Below, one piece after another: positions 34,121 through 44,225 of a stretch of 64,000 nucleotides of DNA. The notes beneath the pieces are model-generated. The model worked only from the letters and a program-made list of their open reading frames with translations. It was not told the DNA's origin and searched no databases. Source of the DNA: Calvatia gigantea (taxonomy: Eukaryota; Basidiomycota; Agaricomycetes; Agaricales; Lycoperdaceae); assembly GCA_025093985.1 (NCBI GenBank), contig JACAAK010000012.1, positions 1,116,001-1,180,000 on the forward strand. Direction: 5' to 3'. The translations under genes were made by a program, and so were the position numbers. The number at the start of each line of letters is the position of its first letter. The first letter of the stretch is position 1.

Positions 34121-34530
34121 AGGTCCCTTGGGGAAAGACATAGGGAAATCATTGGTCCTTAACGCGATAGCCTTTCCCACTGTGCCATGACCAGAACACA
34201 GAGAAGGGTCTAACTCGTTGATTTCCATGCTTTTGGACGGCGCGACAAGTTCATCTTGAGATGCATCGCGGAGCCTTGTGTCGATTTGGGCAGTACGACC
34301 AGGTGGGGCGTAAATACTATAAAAGTCATCAATAGATTGCTTGGCGTTAACGAGGAGATGATAGTAGGTACTCTGGTGGAATGCCCCGACCCCGACCACC
34401 ACCCCGACCCAGGTCATTGCTTCTACTAATCGCTGCCCCGCCCTCGATCACCGCCTCTTCCCCTGAAGTCAGAACCCCATCCGCTCTCAGAGAAACCACG
34501 CCCGCGAGCGCGATCACTTTGGTATGCTAT
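34121..34530 (-). pseudogene. Argonaute 5' fragment, duplicated
   Basis: Matches exon 1, intron 1 and the beginning of exon 2 of the full Argonaute gene and stops at the duplication breakpoint. The start codon is ATA instead of ATG (34528-34530), and a stop appears in the RG-rich exon. Segments such as YAPPGRTAQIDTRLRDASQD remain nearly unchanged. It has no PAZ, MID or PIWI and cannot make an Argonaute, but antisense or read-through transcripts could pair with the intact gene. Confidence 0.85.
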
Positions 34531-34924
34531 TGTCCCCAGGATGATAGTACGAAGCGTGGAATGGACGAGCTCAATGGCTGGGAGCAGAGGATGAAGTCGA
34601 GTTCAAGACGGCTAGTGTAATACCTGGGTGTGTTGGCCAACCTACCCCTGCAGGTGTAAAGTTGAACAAAACGCTGGGGACATTGTGAGGCTGCGGAGGG
34701 AGAATTGGCACGAGACTTCTTCTCTACCCGTGGTCCTGGACTTTTCGATCCATGTGCATGTGCAGAAGGTACGACAAGCCTGCCAGTGCCAAGTTACAGT
34801 ACAAAATGCGGCTTTAATGAGATTCCTATCTTAAAATAGAATCCAATAATAACTTTGAGTCAAGATAGGCACAACCAAGAATTGCGGGATAGGCAGACGC
34901 ACATTTGCAGCTGGCATCTAATTC

Positions 34925-36450
34925 CTATGGCTCTGAATCTTTCCCAGAATCTGATTTTGAATCACTAAAAGTTGGCCATAAAGAGTCTCGATACGCTGTC
35001 AAGTATTAGCCTTCACCGCGAAGTCAACACGGGTTAAACATTGACCAGCCGGAATAGGTACGCTGAACTCTCGCGCTAACTTTACTCACCGAAGATGACT
35101 TCCGCTTCGATTTGCAGGCCCCTCTGGACGTCCAGCAACATACTCATTGTATGGGTATTCAAGAGATCTATGTGCAGAGCCTTCGTAATACTCATTGATT
35201 CTTCGGAATAGGATGACGACAGGCCATCCTCAGAATCAGGAAAACCCATGGCTCGACCCATTTTAACGAATTTTTTTAGAAAGCGATATAAGCATCGATG
35301 AATTGACTGGCCTACTGCCACGAGTTCATCCAGCGTTGCCTTGATGGAAGGTAACGTATATTCTTCGATCAGGTCCGCGGTCATTGGCACAACATACGGC
35401 TCGTACGTAACCGATGGATCGGTCGGGGGTGGCCGCCAGAGTGCTGGGAGGCGGTACCTATCCAGAAAATTCTTGAGGAAAATACATTACACCCTGTCTA
35501 TGACACTACTCACCCAGTCAAGGTGGATACTGACGAAAAGGCCACGTTCCAGAAATTCTTCTTGAACTTGGCTCGCTGTATTTCTGGGACAATTCCAACT
35601 GTTGTTCCACCTGCCTTGAGAATGTCACCAATATCTTGAAGTAGTTTGGCTTCCTCTGACGAGTTCGTCGTTGTGTTGTAATCCTTGTGCCGGTAGGAAC
35701 CAATGACAAGGCGATCCTAATATGATAAAAGATTGCAGAATTGTTAAAGCGCCGAGCAGAGGCAAGCTCACGATGTTGTTGTGTCCCACGACGTTTGGTG
35801 CCACCAGATTCGCTCCGATATAGAGCGCGGTACCGATGATACTCGGGGGTCCTTTGCCAATCTTCACGAGTGCGTCATATAATTCGTGTTCTACTCCCAA
35901 TCCGTTCTGTAGCAGGGCATAGGTCGGTTGGGGGTGAGTATCCGCATAGGGGGCCGACAGTAATGGTTTGAGTATGTCGGACGTCTTTGTGACCTCGGGA
36001 ACGGCTTTGGTAGTGACAGATGCATAAGAAAATGGTTTGTCCGCAGCATCTGCGACGGGTCTGGCAACCGTGGTTCAATGTGTGAGATTATTTCATCCAC
36101 ATTCTGCTTCACTCAAAATCTTGAAATACGTACGGCGATCTGGTTTGAAGCCTGTGATCTCGCCGTATTTCTGGCTATGGAAGGTTACACCTTCTGCTGT
36201 AATTTGACGGCCCTGTGATCAATAATACCCGAGAGATGTCTTTATACGTACACTTCACAGCATCGTAGTTACTACGGGCCACAGCGGTAACGCGTGCCAA
36301 CCCACTCTTCTTCAGAGTGTATGAATCTGAGTCCAGAAAAATTAACAGGTACTGAGTTAATTAACGAAGTAACTTACATATCGCGCCGACACCGCCAAAC
36401 CCGACCAGGAGAATATCTTTGATGGGACCTGGCGGCAGCTCAAAATCTCA
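34925..36450 (-). pseudogene. Ketopantoate reductase-like gene, decayed duplicate
   Basis: Exon for exon it matches 11529-13068, with the same intron positions and the same GC-AG intron. The start region is altered: a small insertion replaces the ATG (about 36436-36450). In the penultimate exon the frame meets TAA at 35082-35084, after VIFGE, where copy A continues, and the next donor is GC (GCTGGT). Most of the middle, including QNGLGVE, is well kept, so decay is fairly recent or weak selection continued for some time. Confidence 0.8.
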
Positions 36451-36845
36451 ACAGCAATGTTCCGAAGTTCCTTGTGATAAATAATTAAAGTTGTACTCCC
36501 GCAGAGAAGAATGTCAGTACGTCCCAGGATAGTTCACGGAACGGGAACAGAGGATGATGATGATCAAAGATAACGGCATCAACGTTTCAAATTTGAACGT
36601 TTGAACAGTCGATTTGCATCAGATCAATATTTCATTCCCTTTTGTGGCACTTTTTTCTGATACTGAATGAATGTGCTCTGGGCGTTTAATCCGCCATCGA
36701 ATTGAGGTGTGAGGCCTAGGTTTGTAGAGATTATAGGTTTTCAGCGTCAACTTGGCCGATTTGAATGAGAATTCGGAGACAATGTAATTGAAAGGGTGGG
36801 AAGAACAAGCTCATGGGGTATATAAACAACTGCCTTTACTATCTT

Positions 36846-37103
36846 CGCTCGGCGAGCACCCTTGAAGCCTGGTCCTGGTTACTTGTGGGGTTCCACTCGG
36901 TGAGGAGGCTTTCAGAAATGGTGATGGACCAATGATACATCAATCATAATTTGGTGAGGAAAGCCCTCGACCCTATTCATTTGCAATGCAAGGTGATTGG
37001 TTACGGCTTGCCTCACCGTTATGGTGACGTTTCCCAACTGTGGGCGAATGTCCCCTCTCCGCTATTTGGTCGTGCCCGTCCCTCAACGTCAACTATCATC
37101 CCA
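36846..37103. other. Promoter and leader of the F-box-like gene
   Basis: The outer edge of copy B lies at 36845; from here to the ATG at 37104 there is no gene. The reading frame is open upstream to 36951, but the family-like start is MAVWLDFPAEILEKF, so the upstream part is taken as leader. Confidence 0.4.
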
Positions 37104-38681
37104 ATGGCTGTTTGGTTGGATTTTCCCGCAGAAATCCTCGAAAAATTCCTTGTATCTTTGGACAACATCGATCTCGTTTACAGAATTGCAAACGTCGACC
37201 GCACGTTAAACTCTCTGGCGTTAAAGGAATACTTCAGGCGGTTTGCCGTCGTTGGGGTAGAATGTGTTGTTGTTGGCAATATGGACACCCGGTTGGCTTT
37301 GCGCGCACTGCGGTCAGCGCTTTGGATCAAACGAGTCCCAACTTTGACCGTCCGTTTGAGCCCAAGCCCGTCTATGTTTCGAGAAGTGCATGATTTAACG
37401 CGGTTTATCCGTCAACTCAACTCTCTCGGCGCGTTGAACCTCTATATCCTTGGACATGGCTACATGCCTCTATTCATGTCCGCAGTTGAACGAACAAAGT
37501 TGGGGAATATCTGGTGGAAGTGTTTTGGCGCCTTATTGGAAGCGGCCCTGTTGAGAGGTGTTGGGGGTTTGTGTGTGTTTGAACCGGCCCCTGATATGCT
37601 GCAAAAATACATCCGCATGGATCACCAACCGCCTATTCAGGAATACGAGAAACTCCGATACTGGGTTATGAAAAGACAAAACAAGTTACTGTCCTACATC
37701 CGAGGGGCCGGTGAGGATCATTACAATATCCCAGACCCTTTGAAGGACCCAGTTCTTCATTTGCTTGAGCGGGGCACCCGGATTCATGTATGGGATAAAC
37801 CCAGCGTGAGAGACATGCACATTTCACGCATGCTGCTTTCACCTCTCTTTTTCCGCGATACCCTCGACATACTCAGTGCGCATGCACATACAATTTATAC
37901 GGTCAACCTTCACGAGATCGTCATGGATCAAAAGTGCTGGAAGATGTTGCTCGAAAATCTTCAAATCCCACTTCTGGAACGATTCACCTTTACTGGTCCT
38001 TCTGTCTTTGTGGAACAAGACTCATTAATCCCTATTGACACCCTCCTTTTATTTCTACACCGTCATTCAAAGATCACCCACCTCCAACTCAACAATATAC
38101 TGCCGGAATGCATACCAGAGTCACTGTCGAAGCATAAACTCCCATCAATGCTGAATCTTACGGCCTTGACCGCTCACGCTGCGCTGGCGGGCCCTTTACT
38201 ACAGCACCCAGATAATTGCAGACATCTAGAATTCCTTTGCCTTTCCTGCCTGTCACCCCACTCGTCAGGAACCACGCGTTCCGTTGGCATTTGCGCCCCA
38301 GAGTTTGACTTGGCGCTGGCCGCCATCGCCTCGAACGTCTCACACCCCGTCATGATCGAATTGGAATTGGAAACCGCAATTGACCTTCATCGTTGGATGG
38401 GCGGAGAAAGTGGTCCCCAATCCGCCTCAATTCCACGGACATTAACACACGTTCATGATATCACGATTTTTCTGTGTGGAAATGACACAATGGACACGCA
38501 CTTCCTAGCCAAGGTCCTTCCAAAATGGTTGGGATCGTTCCCCGCCTTACAGCGGCTACATATTCATATTGATGCTAGGGGAAAAAAGACGCTCTCCCCT
38601 GCAGTCATCGATTCTTGCCCCCATCTCCAAACTTTTATGATCAATTATGAGGTGATTCTCTCGATCCGGGAGGATAGTTAG
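37104..38681 (+). CDS. F-box-like protein, intronless
   Basis: 525 residues in a single exon. The first 35 residues, LDFPAEILEKFLVSLDNIDLV, look like the F-box helix of the large mushroom F-box family: a hydrophobic helix, Pro-Glu-Ile-Leu, then an aromatic/Leu-rich strand. The rest is Leu-rich with weak repeat character (LTHLQLNNI, LQRLHIHID), as in the leucine-rich-repeat-like tails of these proteins. Such proteins recruit targets to SCF ubiquitin ligases. The partner is unknown. It lies just outside the duplication and has no part in it. An alternative start at 36951 would add 51 residues without family features. Confidence 0.65.
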   Translation: MAVWLDFPAEILEKFLVSLDNIDLVYRIANVDRTLNSLALKEYFRRFAVVGVECVVVGNMDTRLALRALRSALWIKRVPTLTVRLSPSPSMFREVHDLTRFIRQLNSLGALNLYILGHGYMPLFMSAVERTKLGNIWWKCFGALLEAALLRGVGGLCVFEPAPDMLQKYIRMDHQPPIQEYEKLRYWVMKRQNKLLSYIRGAGEDHYNIPDPLKDPVLHLLERGTRIHVWDKPSVRDMHISRMLLSPLFFRDTLDILSAHAHTIYTVNLHEIVMDQKCWKMLLENLQIPLLERFTFTGPSVFVEQDSLIPIDTLLLFLHRHSKITHLQLNNILPECIPESLSKHKLPSMLNLTALTAHAALAGPLLQHPDNCRHLEFLCLSCLSPHSSGTTRSVGICAPEFDLALAAIASNVSHPVMIELELETAIDLHRWMGGESGPQSASIPRTLTHVHDITIFLCGNDTMDTHFLAKVLPKWLGSFPALQRLHIHIDARGKKTLSPAVIDSCPHLQTFMINYEVILSIREDS

Positions 38682-39886
38682 TATATGGAGGTCCGCTGCC
38701 GCTGTATACAGTTTGAATTCTCTCCGATACATACAGCAAACTCAGTGGGTACCGCCCTATCCTGAGATCCTTTCCAAGCTGGTTAGGTACTCCGACGTAA
38801 TGGGAAATATTACCATTGGGTGTATGCTCGTTAACAAGATAAATGTAAGCCCGTGCTTACAACGAACAGGCAACGTTCAACAACCATGCTAAGGTCATCA
38901 CCGAAACAGGCAACCTACAAAGCGATAGCCATACTGACACCTCCTTTCCTTATCCTTACCATTACAATCTTCATTGCTCGTCTGTATACACGTATAACAA
39001 AAACGTCCAATATACCGCCCGTGCCTGCTTACTCGGTTATTATTGTGAGTGACGTCTGCATTAACGCAGACTTACAATAAAGGGATTGAACCCACCAAGC
39101 AGGGTCAGCTGCGAGAAGGGCAGATTTGGTCGTGATTGGGTTCTGAGAGTGTAGGTCCGCGTCGAACCAAGGTCAGTCCGAGAGTACCCAAGTCGCCTAT
39201 GAAATGAGGTAAGGAATGGTCATGGAGCCCTTGGGAGGGTTTATAGCTCGTAATCCCCTCCGCAATAAACTCTGGTACTTCGATCCGTTCATTGGGCACA
39301 GGCCGAATAAACCACCAGATAGGTAGAGCCGCAGTCGAGGAACCAAGCCTTCTGAGCTGTGTGGTCACAGTCGAGGAACCAGCGGCCCAGTACTTGGCCG
39401 GCTCAGCTTTCTAGGCAAAACTCGTTCCACCACCTCCTATAGATGCTTACAGGCAGTTATATTTGGATCCGTTACTATCATACGGCCCATACCCTTCTCC
39501 AATGATCTCGGTGATGTGGATTAGAGAGCACAATCCCAAAGGAAACTGGAAGCGACATTCCAGAAAGGTGATATATGAATCGCTTTGAATTACTTGGCCG
39601 ATGCTGGGGCGCTTATGTGACAGTGCCAAACCACCATTGAAACGGGCGGCGGCTCCGGCCTATGCAAGACATGTCCACCAGGGAATACGGTCCTGAGGCC
39701 ACAATCCCAACCTGCGGTTCTCCGCCGGGTGTATGATGGAGAAAGTTCAGAGTTTAAAATTTTATTAATGAAACGGCACGGGTCTGTTACATACATACAA
39801 GGACTCGGTCATTGTTACTCTCTTCGTGGCAATCACTTCAGGACACAATAGGTCCCTTTGGCCCACTCCAAGGTTCACCAAATTGC
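38682..39886. other. Intergenic region with a possible membrane-protein first exon
   Basis: At 38887-39042 a plus-strand frame encodes a hydrophobic segment (ILTPPFLILTITIFIARLYTRI) ending at a good donor (gtgagt at 39043). It resembles the first exon of fungal rhodopsin-domain membrane proteins, but no continuation could be found. The remainder holds nothing I can support. Confidence 0.3.
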
Positions 39887-40107
39887 TCATGTAGCAGCAC
39901 ATTGCAAAGGTGTCATACAAGAACCGGGAGCACCGACCTTAACGTGGTCAGCTTCTTGCTGTGGTGACATTTGGGCGGACTCACCAATGTGACGCAACAA
40001 ATCTCCTTTTTCTTGCAATCTTTATCATCATCACACGTGGGGTAAGCGTACCGAGCTGAGGTCAGGGCAGCGGCGAAGAGAATGACGATCAGTTGTTTAA
40101 TTTGCAT
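39887..40107 (-). CDS. Secreted knottin-like cysteine-rich peptide
   Basis: Exon 1 is 39985-40107 and exon 2 39887-39937. The 47 bp intron has a gtgagt donor, a CTGAC branch-like site and an AG end. The product is 57 residues. A signal peptide (LIVILFAAALTSA) is followed by a mature part of about 35 residues with six Cys at 25, 31, 37, 38, 48 and 54: C-x5-C-x5-CC-x9-C-x5-C, the layout of inhibitor cystine knots. The unspliced frame would lose the last two Cys, while splicing restores all six; this supports the model. The role is unknown: effector, antimicrobial or enzyme inhibitor are all possible. Confidence 0.6.
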
Positions 40108-42246
40108 ACTTGGAACGTATCACAAGTCAGCGGATTCTGAAAGTTGTGGGACGGATGGCCTAGACCTTTCTTAGGGGACTTGAGGGACGGATACGTAATA
40201 GTGAGATTTCCCTCCGTCTGTGTTTTTATGCATGCAAACGGGCGCCTGCTACTAGAGGTTAGGCTTGGTACCGTTTTACCGTTCATTCCTGCCCCTGTAC
40301 CTGCTGGTTAAAGCCGTGCCCCTAGAAGTGTAGGTTTTGTGAAGTCTGAGAGACGTTGCCTCATCGCGTAAGGGGTATACGGCAAATAATTCTTCGGATC
40401 CTTTTGAAGTCCGATTGTGATCAATGAAAGATTACCTTCCCGCATAACCCCCGCACACAAATGGGATTAGGGTGAGCATCTCTGACAGTCGGGGTGAGCC
40501 AAGAGCAGGTTTGCACTGGGGGTAGGCGTTCAGTGTCGTTGATAAGGGGGGGATGGGGGCCACCTGCTAGGTGGGGTATACGAAACCTTTCTGCGCCTTC
40601 TGCCCCATCACATTAGTACTTGACCAGTGAACCCGCAGGCAATGCATTGATAGGGCCGAATCACGATCTTCAAATTTAGGTTGTTTGAGCTGAGCAAGAC
40701 GGTGGATGGAAAATCCCAATTGTCATGCATCACGTTGGGGATCACTTGGGCCAGTGACAGCCGTTGGTTTGCCCCCGCTCTCGTTCCTTCCTGTTGGGTG
40801 CTGTTCGTGAGCCTCAATTGGTTAACGTCCTTGAATTGGCCACCAAGCTCGTATCAAGGTATGCTAATGGGTCGGGTTATCCTCGCGCGGCTCTGGTACG
40901 TGCTTCGAGGTCCTCGTTACAAGTGTTGCTCTCGATGCACTCCTGCACACTCGAACATCACCACAACCCCCATTCTTTCCTGGGGAGGTTTGGACCAACA
41001 AGGAGCCAAAGTTAGGGCTTACAAACAGCAGTGCCCTATTCGTCGATATTGCTTTGCTGACCGAGAACTTCTTAGATGGTATATAATTATACCGACTAGG
41101 GGGCCAGGCTAACCGGGTTCGACCGTTCACCTAAACGTGTATCATCGTCGTATTGAGTGCTTCTGTCTTATATTCAATATTCTCACGGGGAATCTCATTT
41201 CTCCCAGGTTTGCACCTTAAGGAAGCACCCACACCCATAAGAGCCGTCCGTGTGCCCTAAATTACTACCAGATGTTGTACGTGTGGTGGAAAGACCAACA
41301 ACTCTCTGAGCTGGCAACATCGGGGGCGTTCGCTCCGTCATCGGCGGGTGGGTGTAGAGGCTTGCTCTGCTGGGGACCGACAGGGAAGTCCACAGAGAGC
41401 AGACCCCACCTCAAGGAGGGAATGAAAGTCAACTGATTGAATGCTCGCGGATGCCGACGCTGAACTTGAAGAGTCTTCGTTCGCGAAGGAACCTTCACGA
41501 CGCCCAGCGAAGAGGGCGATAAGTTTCTGTCGCTACAATTTCGGTATCATAAACCTGGGCGCCCCTGCTACGCACTTAAACACTAGGATGCCCGACGTTC
41601 TGAGCTCGTACAGAAGCCAGGAAATTCCAATCTTCGCGATTCGGGAATCTTCGAGCGGCTGGACGGTTAACACCCACTCCCTGAAGTACTCCCAAATCGC
41701 GACCAAAAGCCTTCAGATCACCGTACTAGAATATGGTTTCCAGTACCATTAGCGCCTGAGCGTACATTCCATGCATCGAGGACAATTGTGGCAAGATAGG
41801 TGAAGTCAACTGGGGGATGAAACACGGAAACCAGGTTGTTACAGAGTTTGGCAATCAAAGGCGAGTCAAGAGGCTCACCATTATAGACAGGGTAGGAGAC
41901 AGCGAAAGTTCCTTTCGGGTGCAAGGCCAGAATAGCATCGGTCATTAATCCGAGGCAGGATGATTAATATCACTTTATGCCGGATAAATGTACTTCTGTG
42001 GTATGCCCTTCTCACGCGAATTCCGTGATTATAGTGCCCAAACGTGGGCAAAGCATAAACGCGGCATGGGTCCTAGTTGTGTATCGCCCCAAAGGTGTGG
42101 GGGAGCTTCTGAGTTTATGACTATCACTTTTGGTTGAGCAGACTTCTTCATATTCCGTGTGTATTCAGGATGTGAGATAACAATGACGCAAAGTCCGGAG
42201 TGTTTTGTGTCGGAAAATTCTATGGCTCTCTGGCCTATGAAATAAT
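40108..42246. other. Intergenic region, largely featureless
   Basis: A minus-strand start at 41945 with possible exons (41945-41880 and 41809-41764) gives a short coherent peptide (DFTYLATIVLDAWN), but the continuation breaks into competing frames. No known family, RNA gene or repeat was recognised. It may be an old gene relic. Confidence 0.3.
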
Positions 42247-42791
42247 CTAATGTCCTGCGGCCCCAGATGCCAGGTGACCCGCCTTGCTCTTCTGGAAGTG
42301 ATCGTAACTCTTAGCCCAGGAGTAGACGCCATAGCCTAGAGTCATTTGATCAGTTGATAATTGTTCGTCATGTTAATACGGGCGAGTGCGTACCAATGCC
42401 GAAAGGAATAGCCCAAAAGACGAATTCACCAGCGAGGCGACGGTAGCCGTTAAACAGGTAATTGCGGAACATGTGAGGGGCGGACTTTGTCTGCCAGGGA
42501 GAAATGCCTGGTTGCCAGCGTCCATCAAGTCAGCACACGAAAGAATAGAGGAGCGTGGTGAGCGCACTATAGGTAATGATACCCTTCTGCCTCATACCAG
42601 TCTTGTCACCCCACCATAAGTTCTAGATGGAAACATCGTTTGAGTATGGTTCGGTGATATTTGGGCGAGATTTAGAGGCTTACATAGACCTTTGCTATAG
42701 GAGTTTTGAAGTCAAAATAGGCTTTCAAAAGTCTTTATTAAACAGACTCACGTCCGGGCATGTCACTGGCGCGTGCGAGGGTGGGCCTCAT
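42247..42791 (-). CDS. QCR8: Cytochrome b-c1 complex subunit 8 (Qcr8)
   Basis: A nuclear-encoded subunit of respiratory complex III in the inner mitochondrial membrane. Five exons, 42752-42791, 42684-42694, 42568-42622, 42394-42507 and 42247-42335, give exactly 102 residues. Family landmarks: NLWWGDKTGM near the start, KGIITYSISP, YLFNGYRR, a membrane segment VFWAIPFGIGYGVYSW, and the tail SKAGHLASGAAGH. Exon 2 is only 11 nt (CAAAGGTCTAT) but has good splice sites on both sides and is required to keep frame and supply GPKVY. The gene is divergent from OST4. It is too fragmented to show as one open frame. Confidence 0.92.
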
Positions 42792-43041
42792 GATGAATTA
42801 GAGCAGAAAAGAAGAGTAGGTCGACGGGAGAAATGTGCTTTCGGTGTTGAATGGAAACACTCCGTTCCCGTCCGCATGAGCACCAAATATAAGCAAACAA
42901 CTCGGCGTCATCCATCACAAGTTTGTTGGGTGCTGAACACGTTAGCTGCGACCACAACTCACCTTCATCGTCGTAAGTCCTCGTCTTGGGTCTGGTCCAC
43001 AACTTTGGCTAATGAACGAGCTATATAGTGTACTATACACC
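42792..43041. promoter_or_regulatory. Bidirectional promoter between QCR8 and OST4
   Basis: 250 bp separate the two start codons. A TATATAG lies about 20 bp before OST4 (43022-43028). Both genes serve basic membrane complexes, so shared regulation is plausible but not shown. Confidence 0.5.
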
Positions 43042-43176
43042 ATGATATCGCATCAGACACTCTATTCTCTCGCAAATTCGCTCGGTGTTCTTGCTATGTT
43101 CACCGTGGTTGGTTACCACATCTTGGCGGTCAACGCACGGTATCTAGAGGAAAATACTAAGCAAAAGTCCCATTAA
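43042..43176 (+). CDS. OST4: Oligosaccharyltransferase subunit OST4
   Basis: 44 residues, no intron. It begins MISHQTLYSLANSLG, close to the MISD-QL-SLA start of Ost4 proteins, then has one membrane helix (VLAMFTVVGYHILAV) and a short charged tail. Ost4 is the tiny anchor subunit of the endoplasmic reticulum oligosaccharyltransferase, needed for N-glycosylation and for holding Ost3/Ost6 to Stt3. Yeast Ost4 is 36 residues; the longer tail here is unremarkable. It is very short, so automated annotation is likely to miss it. Confidence 0.85.
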   Translation: MISHQTLYSLANSLGVLAMFTVVGYHILAVNARYLEENTKQKSH

Positions 43177-44225
43177 TTTGATGGCATACTGTAGGTATAA
43201 GTAATTTAATACGGTTTCTGTTGGTCTGATACTTTTCGAAGCTGTCAGGGATTCATTCCCTCGCCTTCCTTTGTCTCCTCCCTTATTTTCCTCCCTTATT
43301 TGTTGGCTTGATTCATGGCTCTTTCCTGGTTCTTTTCGGCTATTAAAGTGCATTACATAGTGCTCGCTCCTAAATACTATTCAATCCAAGGACGTCAAGG
43401 GTGTAATACTTGGTCCAGTCACCATTTTCTGATTGAGAGATTTATCTGCGCCGTGGATATGCTGTTGGGGAGTGTTCATGGCCTTCTCTACTCCCCCGCA
43501 ATGATTTAATCCCATGGTTAATTCAATGCCGAAAGCTCAGGCTCAAGTCCAAGCACCCTCCAGGCAACTTCTCCCTATTGTTTTTTTATGTTTATTTCCC
43601 GGGACATAAGCTTTAGCCATGACGTCAGTCCCTTTCAGGATACCAACATCCGACATGAAGCACAGGACGTGATTTGATTCATATAACCCCGCGTCAGAGG
43701 GTAGGCTCTGAAATAGCCACGAAACAGGACTACGGAACGTGTATCACAGCCATAACCTTGGTTGAACACGTTGCTATCACAGAACAATAGTACATTCAGC
43801 CCCTATGCATTTTCGCTTCTCCTAACCTCGTCTTGTTCTGTTTCGGACCTGCTAGGTCAATGTGCCATTATGCCTCCTCTCACAAACCTGATAGGTATCG
43901 CACGCGTTAGCGCCTAGCCAAAACAATGTACCGGACAATCGCTGCCTCGTGGCAACGGCCTGTTCCTTGTGTACCGAGCGTACCCAAGATTACAGCACAA
44001 TGCATGTCAGAATGCACCTCCATTATCAACGCGGGTTCCCGATACATGTACGTGACACATGTTTGTTCATTCATATCTGCACTAACTGAGCGCTCACACC
44101 TTTATTATTCGTTCTTGTTCCTCCAAACCTCCACGGGTGATTGCTGGCATCACCATCTCCTCTGCCTCATTGACAACAGGATCCATAACTCTACTGGCTT
44201 ATTGCTTACTACCTCTTCTGCACTC
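43177..44225. other. Intergenic region
   Basis: The OST4 3' region and the promoter of the ATPase gene. An open frame runs from 43926 into the ATPase first exon, but its upstream part has no coding character, so 44226 was chosen as start. Nothing else was seen. Confidence 0.4.

Larger units (their letters stand above)
34121..36845. repeat. Inverted segmental duplication, copy B
   Basis: Reverse-complement counterpart of 11169-13147 plus 27631-28422. At about 34837 it reads straight through the site where copy A holds the Tc1 element (GGATTCTATTTTAAG against GGAATCTA ... TATTCTCAAA), so this copy preserves the uninserted state. The genes in this copy are decayed. Confidence 0.85.

Noticed and set aside
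41090..41130. GGGTTCGA word suggesting a tRNA T-loop
   Set aside because: No acceptor stem or anticodon arm could be paired around it.
41265..41945. Possible spliced minus-strand gene starting at 41945
   Set aside because: Two short pieces join well but the third can be read in competing frames, and no family could be named.
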